Assembly (NCBI GenBank): GCA_029857955.1
Contig: JAOUFY010000017.1
Coordinates: forward strand, 1 to 44,737
Direction: 5' to 3'
Length of the DNA: 44,737 nucleotides
Source: Spirochaetia bacterium
Lineage (GTDB): Bacteria > Spirochaetota > Leptospiria > Turneriellales > JAOUFE01
The notes beneath the pieces were generated by a model that searched no databases, had not been told where the DNA came from, and saw nothing but the letters and a program-made list of their open reading frames with translations. The translations under genes and the position numbers were made by a program. This document shows, one piece after another, positions 17,214 to 25,590 of the stretch (position 1 is its first letter; every line of letters starts with the position of its first letter).

Positions 17214-17846
17214 TTACTTATGAATTCTTCTGAACAACATATAAGAATAAACAAAAACGCCCAGAACTGAAACGAGTATTTCTCCAATGAGGAAATAAAA
17301 TACCCAGGGCTGATTAAAAAAAGAAAAAGCTGCCCAGATTAAACCTGAAATTACAAATATATATCCGCCAGCGCGGTGAGTTTTTGTCCATACCTTTTCG
17401 TCAGAAAGTGTCCACGGAGTTCGGATTCCCAGGGTATAATTGTGTCTTATCACAGGCAGGTAATTTCCAAGAATCATAAACAATAGCCCTGCAGCAAGTT
17501 TTACGACAAAGACAATGTCTATATTATAACCCAGTGAAAAGCCTATCGTTATCCAGTGGAGACCGATCATAAATAAAATTATTGGCATTACAATGGCACT
17601 GTAAGCCCCTGCATGTTTTTCATAGCTGTCTTTTCTCGGATCAATTTTCGGAATCATTAAAAAGAGACCGTACATTGCCAACGGTAAAACTGCCGTTAGA
17701 AAAATGGCAGCACGCGGGCCATATCGGTCAATCTGCCCGTTTATTCCCCAGTGTAGAGGTATTTGTTCGGGTAAACTGGCGTAAATCATTGCGGTAGCTG
17801 CCGCGGAAACTATACTCAGCATTATTATAAATTTATTTTGTTTCAT
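17214..17846 (-). CDS. sdpI: SdpI-family membrane protein
   Basis: A 210-aa inner-membrane protein with about six membrane segments. The N-terminal DUF1648 part shows PEQIPLHWGINGQIDRYG, typical of SdpI, and the SdpI part shows LGNYLPVIRHNYTLGIRTPWTLSDEKVW. In Bacillus subtilis SdpI gives immunity to the SdpC toxin and also passes a signal to the repressor SdpR. ATG 17846 is preceded by AAAGGAG at six bases; it overlaps the upstream ArsR-type gene by 14 bases, which indicates coupled translation. No sdpABC toxin genes are in the window, so here it may serve immunity to a rival's toxin or another signalling job. Confidence 0.88.
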   Translation of the reverse strand: MKQNKFIIMLSIVSAAATAMIYASLPEQIPLHWGINGQIDRYGPRAAIFLTAVLPLAMYGLFLMIPKIDPRKDSYEKHAGAYSAIVMPIILFMIGLHWITIGFSLGYNIDIVFVVKLAAGLLFMILGNYLPVIRHNYTLGIRTPWTLSDEKVWTKTHRAGGYIFVISGLIWAAFSFFNQPWVFYFLIGEILVSVLGVFVYSYMLFRRIHK

Positions 17847-18105
17847 GTTCTGCTCCTTTGATATCATAAACCCACTCAATAAGCTCCTGGAACACAGTGG
17901 TGTTGATGCTATAAATTACATTTTGCCCTTTTTTTTCAGACATTACGAGACCGGACTGTTTTAAAATCTCAAGATGATGGTTTAACGATGATCCTTTCAT
18001 TTCAAAATGAGACAAAATATCGCCTGCATTTCTGTTTTTATCTTTTAAAAGTTTTAAAATTTTTCGCCGGCTTGGATCTGCCAAGGCCTTAAATAAATCG
18101 TTCAT
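17833..18105 (-). CDS. ArsR-family repressor of the SdpR type
   Basis: A 90-aa winged-helix regulator: FKALADPSRRKILKLLKD, AGDILSHFEMKGSSLNHHLEILKQSGLV, then the wing KKGQNVIYSIN. No metal-binding Cys pair (such as ELCVCDL) is present, which fits SdpR-like and not metal-sensing ArsR. AGGAAGG lies before ATG 18105. It is cotranscribed with and overlaps the SdpI-family gene, reproducing the B. subtilis sdpR-sdpI pair. It probably represses its own operon through the repeats at 18133-18154. Confidence 0.9.
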   Translation of the reverse strand: MNDLFKALADPSRRKILKLLKDKNRNAGDILSHFEMKGSSLNHHLEILKQSGLVMSEKKGQNVIYSINTTVFQELIEWVYDIKGAEHETK

Positions 18106-18132
18106 GTTGACCTTCCTGATCTCTATTTAAGA

Positions 18133-18154
18133 ATTTAGCTAAATATCTAAATAT
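18133..18154 (-). promoter_or_regulatory. Candidate operator of the SdpR-like repressor
   Basis: A perfect 12-bp palindrome ATTTAGCTAAAT (18133-18144) overlaps two tandem CTAAATAT repeats (18139-18154), about 28 bases before the repressor's ATG. Position and symmetry suit an autoregulatory site of an ArsR-family protein; this has not been tested. Confidence 0.45.
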
Positions 18155-18205
18155 TGGCAACTATTTTTATTTATGTCAAGTCTGCGCGTGGGGCAGCGAA
18201 GTATC

Positions 18206-18268
18206 GTGTTTAAAACTGCGCATTGCGCCGGTTTAAACACATACGTAGCGGGGGGCGTGCTACGCCCC
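18206..18268. repeat. Two adjacent intergenic hairpins
   Basis: The first has 16-base arms with two mismatches (GTGTTTAAAACTGCGC at 18206-18221, partner 18225-18240, loop ATT). The second is a perfect 7-bp stem GGGGCGT / ACGCCCC (18252-18268, loop GCT) just past the kinase stop codon at 18271. Neither is followed by a T-run, so they may be dispersed palindromes that also help end the kinase transcript. Confidence 0.55.
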
Positions 18269-18270
18269 TG

Positions 18271-19866
18271 TTAGTTAATTAATGTATAGATTGAATTGTA
18301 AAGCTGATTGATAACATTATCTATTTCGGTTGAGTTGTTTAAAATAATTTTCATTGATTCTGGTATTTCATCGGGAACCTCATACAGATCATCAATTTTT
18401 TGTTTATCCGTGATTCTGGCATCAGAAATGGAGCCTGTCTGCTGACGGTGTTTAAGCCGTTTAATCTTTTCAGTCTCACTGGAATTTACTTCAATAAAGA
18501 ATGTTTGAATTTTAGAAAATTTTTCGAGAACCAGGCGTCGGTATTTTTTTTTGCTGAAGGTTGCGTCTAAAATGATACCGTTATTTTCTTGAAGCATTTT
18601 CTCTGCGCTTGAAAGTATTTCATTGTATACTGTTTCCGTAAATTCCGGCGAATAAATTTTTGATTTTAACTCGTCAGGTGTTTCGGTATGAAGATCAACC
18701 TTTGCCAGATTTTTTCGTATAACATCTGTCGATAAAATTTGAAGCCCTGAATCATGAGAAATTTTTTTAGCAACGGTAGACTTGCCGGATGCTGTTTTAC
18801 CCATGACAATAAATATGGTTGGCCGGTCTAAAGTAAGAGAATATTTTACGGCAAGAGAAAGAAATTTTTCCGCATTTTTTACCGCAAGCTTTCTTTTTTC
18901 ATGAGGTATTTCATCTTCTTTGGACACAATACAATTTACCTTTGCTCTTACCAATGCCCGATGAATCTTGTAAAATGCAAGAACAGATTCTTCGTTATAA
19001 CTTTTAAAATAGCGCAAAAATTTATCTCTAAATTTTAATGAAATTATATTGTAATGGTTAAAATCCAGTTCCATAAGTAAAAAAGCAATATCATTTAAAA
19101 TATCAATGTGCCTGAAACTGTCGTTAAATTCAATGCAGTCGTAAATTGAAATATTTTTATCTTGAATGTAAATGTGCTCTAAACGAAGATCTCCGTGGCC
19201 GTCTTTTATAAATTCCGGCGAATATCGATTTTTTAGTTCATGTATATGACGCTTGAAAAACAATTCCAGAAAATTTTCAAGAACATCAAGAGTATGAGCC
19301 GGTAAAATTGCGTTAGCGACTTTTTTTAGTTCGTTTAGATTGGTTTGAAACATTTTCAGTACAGCGTCAGGATTTGCATCCCTGATAATTTCAAGACATT
19401 TTTTGGTTGGTTTTTGTGAGAAATAAAATTTACCGAGTTTTTCAATTAAGAACTCCATGTGCTGATCTGATAAAGAATTATTTTTTAAAATATTTACCAG
19501 GCAAAACTCCGGTTTCAGGTAGTTCATTTTTAAGGCATAGTCATAAATTCTGCCGGAACCGTGAAAAAATTTTTCAAAAGACAATAATCCCTCAAATTCG
19601 TAAATTGGTACGATTTCAATATAGACATTGCCGCAGAGTCGTCGATTTAATTCAATTTCTTTTTCCAGATAAAATTTTCGTTTTTCAAGACTTGAGTAAT
19701 CCAGAAAATCCAGTTTAATGTTCTTTTTAATCTTAAAAACATAGGGGGGGGCAATGGCAACAATTGAAATATGTGTTTGAACAACCTCTACAAATTCAGG
19801 ATCATAATCATACGATGACGATAACGATAAAAACTCAAGAAATTTTTTTTCATGTTCCTGGACCAT
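18271..19866 (-). CDS. Fused APH-like / AAA_33-type kinase
   Basis: A 531-aa cytoplasmic protein of two parts. Residues 1-~335 resemble the aminoglycoside-phosphotransferase-like family COG2187, with HGDLRLEHIYIQ as the catalytic loop and YDCIEFNDSFRHID as the Mg2+ segment. Residues ~350-531 are a P-loop kinase of the COG0645 type, with Walker A GKTASGKST and later ILDATFSKKKYRR. This fusion is widespread in bacteria and usually annotated only as an ATPase or bifunctional kinase; its substrate is unknown. AAGGT lies nine bases before ATG 19866. It is divergent from the sulfide:quinone oxidoreductase gene. Antibiotic resistance should not be assumed from the APH similarity. Confidence 0.85.
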   Translation of the reverse strand: MVQEHEKKFLEFLSLSSSYDYDPEFVEVVQTHISIVAIAPPYVFKIKKNIKLDFLDYSSLEKRKFYLEKEIELNRRLCGNVYIEIVPIYEFEGLLSFEKFFHGSGRIYDYALKMNYLKPEFCLVNILKNNSLSDQHMEFLIEKLGKFYFSQKPTKKCLEIIRDANPDAVLKMFQTNLNELKKVANAILPAHTLDVLENFLELFFKRHIHELKNRYSPEFIKDGHGDLRLEHIYIQDKNISIYDCIEFNDSFRHIDILNDIAFLLMELDFNHYNIISLKFRDKFLRYFKSYNEESVLAFYKIHRALVRAKVNCIVSKEDEIPHEKRKLAVKNAEKFLSLAVKYSLTLDRPTIFIVMGKTASGKSTVAKKISHDSGLQILSTDVIRKNLAKVDLHTETPDELKSKIYSPEFTETVYNEILSSAEKMLQENNGIILDATFSKKKYRRLVLEKFSKIQTFFIEVNSSETEKIKRLKHRQQTGSISDARITDKQKIDDLYEVPDEIPESMKIILNNSTEIDNVINQLYNSIYTLIN

Positions 19867-20148
19867 TTCTCAATACCTTATTATAAATTTAATCATAAAT
19901 TTAAAATGAGGTAATAATTATGAATTTTTTTATTTTGTAATTAAATGATATAACCAGAAAATGTACATCGCCTCTGGTCTCATTCGTACATTGATGGGTA
20001 ATTGAATTTAAAGAACTTTGGATTAATTTGCCCGTTGAATCATTTAACAGGCTTTCATGGAAACCAGCATTATACAATATTCTAATATATTAATTTATTC
20101 TTGATTTTTCGAACGATAAAATGAAATGGTCTCAGGAATGGAGGGAAA

Positions 20149-21408
20149 ATGAAAAAATTATTAATTTTGGGTTCCGGAACAGGCGGAACAATTGTGGCAA
20201 ATGTTATGCGAAAAAAGCTTAAATCGACGGAGTGGGATATTACGATCATTGACAAAAACGTTGATCATATTTATCAACCTGGTCTTCTTTTTTTACCATT
20301 TGCCCTATATGGCTATGAAAATGAAACTGCGGTAAAAAAAGATAGAAGAGATTTTATTCCATCAGGAGTTAATTTTGTTCAGGATGAAATTAAATCAATA
20401 GACAAGAATAAGAAAACAGTAAAAACAGCAAAAGGCAGTTACACATATGATAAACTTGTCATTGCGCTTGGTTGCGATGTTCACCCTGGAGAAATAGAGG
20501 GTATGAAAGAGTCTATTGGTAATGGAGTAAATACTTTTTATTCTCTTCCAGAAGCGTTAAGGCTTCAAAAAGATCTTGCCAATTTTAAAGGCGGAAAGGT
20601 GATTTTAAATATTGCAGAAATGCCGATAAAATGCCCGGTTGCGCCGCTGGAGTTTATTTTTCTTGCAGACTACTATTTTACAAAGAAGGGAATCAGGGAT
20701 AAAGTGGAAATTAATTTATGTACACCTGCTCCTGGAGCATTTTCAAAGCCGATTGCATCTGAAATTATGAGTCACAGCATGAAAGACAAGAATATTCATC
20801 TGATTCCAAATTTTCCGATTGCATCAGTTGATAATAAAAAGAAAATTATAAAAAGTTTTCAAAAAGAAGAAACAAACTACGACCTGCTTGTATCTATCCC
20901 GCCAACCAGAGGAGCAGATATTCTGGATGATAGTGGTTTAGGTAATGGAGCCGGTTATGTTGATGTTGATCACCATACCCTGAAGGTAAAAGATACTGAC
21001 GACATATATGCTGTTGGTGATGTGTGCAACGTTCCGACTTCAAAGGCCGGGTCAGTAGCTCATTTTATGGCGGAAGTTGTAATCGAGAACTTGTTAAATG
21101 AAATCAATGGTAAGAGTATTCATCCTGATTTTGACGGACATTCAAATTGTTTCATTGAGACAGGGTTTAAAAAAGCATACTTGATTGATTTTAACTATAA
21201 AATCGAACCGCTTCCAGGAAAATTTCCATTACCGGGAATAGGACCATTTGGACTATTAAAAGATACAAAAATGAACCATAGAGGTAAAATGGCATTTCGC
21301 AACCTTTACTGGAAAAAACTGTTAAGAGGAAAACCACTTGCTCCTTTTAATTTGGTTAAAAACAAATTACAAATGGCAGGTAAAGATACCTCTTTACTAA
21401 AAAAATAG
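20149..21408 (+). CDS. sqr: Sulfide:quinone oxidoreductase
   Basis: A 419-aa flavoprotein that oxidises sulfide and passes electrons to quinone at the inner membrane. The N-terminal FAD-binding fold starts LLILGSGTGGT, and the second FAD motif is DDIYAVGDVCNVPTSKAGS (GD at 290-291). Three SQR cysteines are placed as expected: Cys109 (ALGCDVHP), Cys162 (PIKCPVAPLE) and Cys334 (HSNCFIETG), the last two close to the active pair Cys160/Cys356 known in Acidithiobacillus. The C-terminus is basic and amphipathic, suited to monotopic membrane binding. GGAGGG stands before ATG 20149. The rhodanese gene downstream, convergent, is a plausible partner in handling the sulfane sulfur produced. Confidence 0.92.
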   Translation: MKKLLILGSGTGGTIVANVMRKKLKSTEWDITIIDKNVDHIYQPGLLFLPFALYGYENETAVKKDRRDFIPSGVNFVQDEIKSIDKNKKTVKTAKGSYTYDKLVIALGCDVHPGEIEGMKESIGNGVNTFYSLPEALRLQKDLANFKGGKVILNIAEMPIKCPVAPLEFIFLADYYFTKKGIRDKVEINLCTPAPGAFSKPIASEIMSHSMKDKNIHLIPNFPIASVDNKKKIIKSFQKEETNYDLLVSIPPTRGADILDDSGLGNGAGYVDVDHHTLKVKDTDDIYAVGDVCNVPTSKAGSVAHFMAEVVIENLLNEINGKSIHPDFDGHSNCFIETGFKKAYLIDFNYKIEPLPGKFPLPGIGPFGLLKDTKMNHRGKMAFRNLYWKKLLRGKPLAPFNLVKNKLQMAGKDTSLLKK

Positions 21409-21420
21409 ATAGACCAAAAT

Positions 21421-21515
21421 CTCTACTGAATTGTAAAATTGATTTATCAATGATAAGGTTCAGTAGAGTAATTAAAATTAAGCGCCTCTAAGGCGATCAT
21501 AAAACTTAAGAGGCG
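21421..21515. terminator. Double hairpin between convergent sqr and rhodanese genes
   Basis: Two inverted repeats in series: CTCTACTGAA at 21421-21430 pairs with 21459-21468 (perfect 10 bp), and CGCCTCT at 21483-21489 pairs with AGAGGCG at 21509-21515, followed by TTTAATTCTTT. They separate sqr (stop 21408) from the rhodanese gene (stop 21525) and can end transcription from either side. Confidence 0.8.
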
Positions 21516-21524
21516 TTTAATTCT

Positions 21525-22010
21525 TTATTGCTCTTTAGTTTTACCGTAAAAATATTCCTCTGAAACAGCAAGAGAAACGATTGCGCCATTTTGATCAACT
21601 AAAGGTAACTCAAAATCGGACCATCCGCGAACTCCTGTCTTAAGAGAACGGACATTTTCAAATCCCATCTCCTGTAAGGTTTTACCGGCAAGCAAGCTTC
21701 TATTTCCAGAGCGGCAAAGCAAGATAATTTCTTTTTGTCTGGACTCAACCAACCAGGGAACAGTATCTCGAAATCCACTGTCTGCGGCTGTCTCCAGAAT
21801 TCCTCGCGGTATACAAACAGAACCTTCAATATGCATGGTATCAAACTCATAGGGTTCTCGTATATCAAGTAAAACAGGTGAGTTCCCCTTCTTGAGATAA
21901 TCATTTAAATCCCAGGGAAAAATCTCTGGAACTGATTTTCTTGCTTCTGCTACGAAATCTTCCAGTTTTTTAACTTTCATTAAAGTGTTGCCTGCTATTT
22001 TTTCACTCAT
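21525..22010 (-). CDS. Single-domain rhodanese-like sulfurtransferase
   Basis: A cytoplasmic rhodanese of 161 aa from ATG 22010. The CH2A-like segment VLLDIREPYEFDTMHIEGSV and the active-site loop LLCRSGNRS with the catalytic Cys are both intact, then GFENVRSLKTGVRGW. Single-domain enzymes of this kind take persulfide sulfur and pass it to cyanide or a protein thiol. The frame extends to 22046, but ATG 22010 sits seven bases after TGTTATACT, an extended -10 box, suggesting a leaderless message. ATG 21980, with a distant GCAGG, is the alternative. The neighbouring sqr gene, convergent with it, supports a role in sulfide oxidation. Confidence 0.88.
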   Translation of the reverse strand: MSEKIAGNTLMKVKKLEDFVAEARKSVPEIFPWDLNDYLKKGNSPVLLDIREPYEFDTMHIEGSVCIPRGILETAADSGFRDTVPWLVESRQKEIILLCRSGNRSLLAGKTLQEMGFENVRSLKTGVRGWSDFELPLVDQNGAIVSLAVSEEYFYGKTKEQ

Positions 22011-22017
22011 AGATAAT

Positions 22018-22026
22018 AGTATAACA
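22018..22026 (-). promoter_or_regulatory. Extended -10 promoter of the rhodanese gene
   Basis: Read on the minus strand, TGT plus TATACT ends seven bases before ATG 22010. It is the same TTTGTTATACT string seen before the lipocalin gene, which supports both as promoters with start sites at the initiation codon. Confidence 0.45.
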
Positions 22027-22210
22027 AACATTTTAAAAATGGCCATAAGAATATTTTAATTTTCTAATATTATTTATAATTTTCGGGGGCAAGAAAGCGG
22101 ACATATACGAGGCAAATGGTAACTGTTTTTCTTGAAAAAAGTCCTGCGATGTTCTTTACTTTGTACATGCCCGCCAGTATAAGACAAGACTTTAATTTTC
22201 TGGCAATGCT

Positions 22211-22429
22211 TTATTTCATATATCGAAACTTAAGTATTTCAAATCCCAACCAAAAAACAGAAGCCGTCATAGAAACAGCTCCAATTAACACGAAAACAGG
22301 AGGCGCGCCAAGTAAAAGCTCAGCCATGATTCCCATCGGCATGAGCATACCAGACAGGGCTTGGGTGGTTTCTGTACATTTTGGTATAATAAATACCCTT
22401 TACGAGTTATTTATAGCTGCTTCCAACAT
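22211..22429 (-). pseudogene. C-terminal remnant of an MFS transporter
   Basis: Minus-strand translation of this non-coding stretch gives a continuous MFS-like tail: RVFIIPKCTETTQALSGMLM, then a PMGIMAELLLGAPPVF segment, then a hydrophobic segment ending FEILKFRYMK and TAA at 22211-22213. RVF followed by a glycine/methionine-rich helix and LLGAPPVF matches the last two helices of drug-efflux MFS proteins, where the consensus has GRVF and GPLAxLLGAPP. An in-frame TAA at 22400-22402 interrupts it just before RVF. Nothing of the other ten or so helices is present, so this is a truncated, dead copy. The longest ATG-started piece would be only 45 aa (from 22348). Confidence 0.6.
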
Positions 22430-22440
22430 CCCTCATTTCA

Positions 22441-22531
22441 GCGGTGTAAAGGGGGGCAGAAAAGTTCATCGTTCTGCCAAAGGCGAAATCAGCAGCCCCC
22501 CTCGCCCGAACACGGTTTCGGGCTACCCCCC
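22441..22531 (+). repeat. Dispersed GC-rich repeat, family B, copy 1
   Basis: A GC-rich element with internal hairpins (GGCAGAA / TTCTGCC; GCCCGAA / TTCGGGC at 22504-22523) in otherwise AT-rich DNA. It begins GCGGTGTAAAGGGG and ends GGCTACCCCC. The inverted sequence at 27488-27549 shares both ends and the inner CGCC / GGCGA blocks. Its right end overlaps the last codons of valS. Could double as a valS transcript-end structure. Confidence 0.6.
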
Positions 22532-25366
22532 GAATGATTTTAAAAGTTCTTTTAATTGTGTAAGTTTATTTTCAGCTTCAGACTTTTTTCGGTTTTCTTC
22601 GTTAATTAAATCAGAAGGGGCGCGCTCGACAAAATCTTTGTTTGAAAGTTTTTGATCCACGACCTTGATGTATTTTTCAAGATTTTCAATTTCTTTGGTA
22701 AGGCGCAATTTTTCTTTTTCAACGTCGATCAAGTGGTGAACATCGAGAATGAGTTTACCGATATCAATCGGGGTAGAAATTCCTGAAAAAATATTTTTCT
22801 CATATTCATTTTCACTAAAAACCGAAAAATCTGTTAAACGGGCCAGATTCATGATGTGATTTTTTTGAGCAAGTAAAACATTTTTTGTAGAGTTTTCATT
22901 TGCGCTTTTTACCACAAGGGCAACCTTGAATTTTTCGCCTGGAGGAATCAAGAGCTCGCCGCGCAGATTTCGAATTTTATATATCAGGTGCAGCATTAAT
23001 TCGGCGGCCTGCCATGCGCCGTCGTCGGTTTTTGGTAATGAGTTAACATCGGGCCATGGGGCCGTTATAATCAGCGAGTTTACATGTTCAGAATTTTGAC
23101 CTTCAAACGAAGGACTGCGAAGGCTATACAGTTCCTCGGTGATAAATGGCATGATCGGGTGAAGTAATTTCAGAGCGCCTTCAAAAGTAAAATTTAAAAT
23201 CCATCGTGTGGTATCAGCCTGAGAGTCATCTTTAAGCGAAGTTTTTGACAACTCAAGATAATTGTCGCAAAAATCTTTCCAGAAAAAATCATAAACGCTC
23301 TGGGCATAATCGGCAAAACGAAATTCGTCAAGGCAATGTGAGCTCAAGCTTATTGCATTTTTATATTCTTTTAAAATCCAATGATCAAAAGTATTTAAGT
23401 TGCCGGGGCATTTGACCGGCATTTTGTAATCAGAGGGCAGATTCATTTTAATAAAGCGTGCTGTGTTCCATATTTTGTTACAAAAGGCGCTGTAACCTTT
23501 AAGACGGCTTTCATCATAGACGATGTCTTTTCCTTCAGGTAAAATACTGATCATGAAAAAACGAAAGGCGTCTGTGCCGTATTCTTCCATTTTCTCAAGC
23601 GGGTTTACAACATTACCCTTTGATTTACTCATTTTGTTTCTTTCAGCGTCGCGAACGAGGCCGTGAATATAGACCTTGCGAAAGGGAATGTCTTTCATGA
23701 AGTGAACGCCCATCATGATCATGCGGGCGACCCAGAAAAAAATAATGTCAAAGCCGGTCACTAAAACTGAAGTGGGGTAAAATAAATCAAGCTCAGTATT
23801 TCGTGCTGGCCATGAAGTATTTTCAGCGCTGTCTTTTTCAGAAAGCAGTGTTGAAAACGGCCAGAGACCCGACGAAAACCATGTGTCAAGAACATCGTTG
23901 TCTTGCTTTAATTTATCGTGGCCGCATTTTTCGCATTTGGCAGGAATTTCCATGGCAACGTGTACGTGTTTGCATTTTTCGTTTTCACAATAATACGCTG
24001 GAATACGATGCCCCCACCATAGTTGTCTGGAAATACACCAGTCTTGAATGTTGTTCATCCATTCGAAGTAGGTGTTTTCCCATCGTTTAGGTAAAAACTC
24101 AATCTGGCCATTTTTAACAACATCGATAGCTTTTTGAGCCAGTGGTTTAATGTCGACAAACCACTGCAAACTGCTGATGGGTTCTACGAGCGTCTGGCAA
24201 CGATAACATTCACCGACAGCATGTTTAATGTCTTCTGTATTTTCAAGATATCCTGAAAGTTCAAGATCTTCGAGGATTTTTTCTCGCGCCTTCTCGCGGC
24301 TGATTCCTGCATAAATGCCGGCTTTTTCGTTTGTCTTTCCATGGTCGTCGAGAATTCTCGTTAAAGGCAATTTATGACGTTGTCCAGCTAAAAAGTCATT
24401 TGGGTCATGGGCGGGCGTGATTTTTACGGCGCCGGTTCCAAACGCAGGGTCTACAAAGTCATCGGCAATGACGGGAATTGATTTATTTACCAGCGGCAGC
24501 CAGACTTTTTTCCCGTGAAATTTAAGATAGCGTTCATCGTCGGGATGAACGGCAATGGCCTCGTCGCCAAGCATGGTTTCAGGCCGCGTTGTCGCGACCA
24601 TAATAAAGTCGCCGTTAGTAAGTGTTTTTTGTATTTCTTCCGGTTTACCTGAAAAAGAATCCGATACGACGGGGTATTTAATATAATACAATTTTCCTTT
24701 GCGGTCCTGATATTCCACTTCAATGTTTGAAAGCGCGGTCACACAGTGGGGGCACCAGTTGATGATCCGTTCGCCCTGGTATATTAACCTGTCATTATAA
24801 AGTCGAACGAAAACATCGCGGACAGTGTGCGATAAGCCTTCATCCATTGTAAAACGTTCATAATCCCAGTCTACAGATTCGCCAAGTTCACGCTGCTGGT
24901 GGGTAATCATGCCGCCGGACTCTTTTTTCCAATCCCAAACTCGTTCCTGAAATTTCTCACGACCGAGATCCCATCTTGTTTTATTTTCTTTTTTTAAAAG
25001 CTTTTCGACAACGTTTTGGGTTGCAATGCCGGCATGGTCGGTGCCTGGAACCCAAAGGGTAATGTCGCCCTTCATTCGGTGGTAGCGGGTTAAAATATCC
25101 TGAATGGTGTGATTGAGTGCATGACCAAGATGCAAGCTGCCGGTAACATTCGGGGGGGGAATAACAATTGAAAACGTTTTGCCTTTTTCTTTAAGTTCTT
25201 TTATTTTTTCAGGAGATAAATTTTCAGTATTATTTTTCCAGCTAAAATAGCGGCCGTTTTCCCAGACTTTATACCATTTTTTTTCGAGACCGTGCGGGTT
25301 ATATTTTGACGACAATTCGCCGGCTTCATTATTTTCTGTTTCATTTTTTAAAGGATCATCAGGCAT
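22523..25366 (-). CDS. valS: Valyl-tRNA synthetase
   Basis: A class I aminoacyl-tRNA synthetase, 947 aa, charging tRNA-Val. The ATP-binding HIGH motif appears as PNVTGSLHLGHALN and KMSKS as NKMSKSKGNVVNP. The editing (CP1) domain has the conserved VATTRPETMLGDEAIAVHP. Zinc-type motifs (CENEKCKHVH, then CEKCGHDKLKQ) interrupt the catalytic core. A C-terminal coiled coil ends the protein (KEKLRLTKEIENLEKYIKVV). Length is normal. ATG 25366 has no good ribosome-binding site, but the N-terminus (KYNPHGLEKKWYKVW) is as expected. It appears monocistronic. The final codons run into a GC-rich repeat. Confidence 0.97.
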   Translation of the reverse strand: MPDDPLKNETENNEAGELSSKYNPHGLEKKWYKVWENGRYFSWKNNTENLSPEKIKELKEKGKTFSIVIPPPNVTGSLHLGHALNHTIQDILTRYHRMKGDITLWVPGTDHAGIATQNVVEKLLKKENKTRWDLGREKFQERVWDWKKESGGMITHQQRELGESVDWDYERFTMDEGLSHTVRDVFVRLYNDRLIYQGERIINWCPHCVTALSNIEVEYQDRKGKLYYIKYPVVSDSFSGKPEEIQKTLTNGDFIMVATTRPETMLGDEAIAVHPDDERYLKFHGKKVWLPLVNKSIPVIADDFVDPAFGTGAVKITPAHDPNDFLAGQRHKLPLTRILDDHGKTNEKAGIYAGISREKAREKILEDLELSGYLENTEDIKHAVGECYRCQTLVEPISSLQWFVDIKPLAQKAIDVVKNGQIEFLPKRWENTYFEWMNNIQDWCISRQLWWGHRIPAYYCENEKCKHVHVAMEIPAKCEKCGHDKLKQDNDVLDTWFSSGLWPFSTLLSEKDSAENTSWPARNTELDLFYPTSVLVTGFDIIFFWVARMIMMGVHFMKDIPFRKVYIHGLVRDAERNKMSKSKGNVVNPLEKMEEYGTDAFRFFMISILPEGKDIVYDESRLKGYSAFCNKIWNTARFIKMNLPSDYKMPVKCPGNLNTFDHWILKEYKNAISLSSHCLDEFRFADYAQSVYDFFWKDFCDNYLELSKTSLKDDSQADTTRWILNFTFEGALKLLHPIMPFITEELYSLRSPSFEGQNSEHVNSLIITAPWPDVNSLPKTDDGAWQAAELMLHLIYKIRNLRGELLIPPGEKFKVALVVKSANENSTKNVLLAQKNHIMNLARLTDFSVFSENEYEKNIFSGISTPIDIGKLILDVHHLIDVEKEKLRLTKEIENLEKYIKVVDQKLSNKDFVERAPSDLINEENRKKSEAENKLTQLKELLKSFGG

Positions 25367-25511
25367 ATCGTCAATTCAATGTTCTGAAACACCGTGTCAA
25401 TTTTCAAATACTGATTTTGTACTCTGGCAACTCATCTGTAAAAAAAGTATAAAACCAACCTTTAAAAAAGTGCTTTTAAATAATATATGTATATACTATT
25501 AAGCTTAAATT

Positions 25512-25541
25512 TTGGCAGATTAAATAAATTAGTGTTATATT
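25512..25541 (+). promoter_or_regulatory. Promoter of the OmpA-type lipoprotein gene
   Basis: TTGGCA at 25512-25517 and TATATT at 25536-25541 with an 18-base spacer; the -10 is preceded by TGT, an extended -10 form. It lies about 50 bases before ATG 25591. Confidence 0.55.
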
Positions 25542-25590
25542 TAAATAACTATTCAGTATAAAATAGAAATAAATGTTCACTAGGAGAAAA

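Noticed and set aside
18271..19866. Aminoglycoside resistance gene
   Set aside because: The APH-like part belongs to the COG2187 type fused to a P-loop kinase, a chromosomal fusion common in bacteria without known resistance activity.
22116..22655. Plus-strand open frame of 179 aa opposite the MFS remnant and the end of valS
   Set aside because: Its sequence has no family features, it overlaps valS on the other strand by over 130 bases, and the minus strand gives a recognisable MFS tail in the same place.
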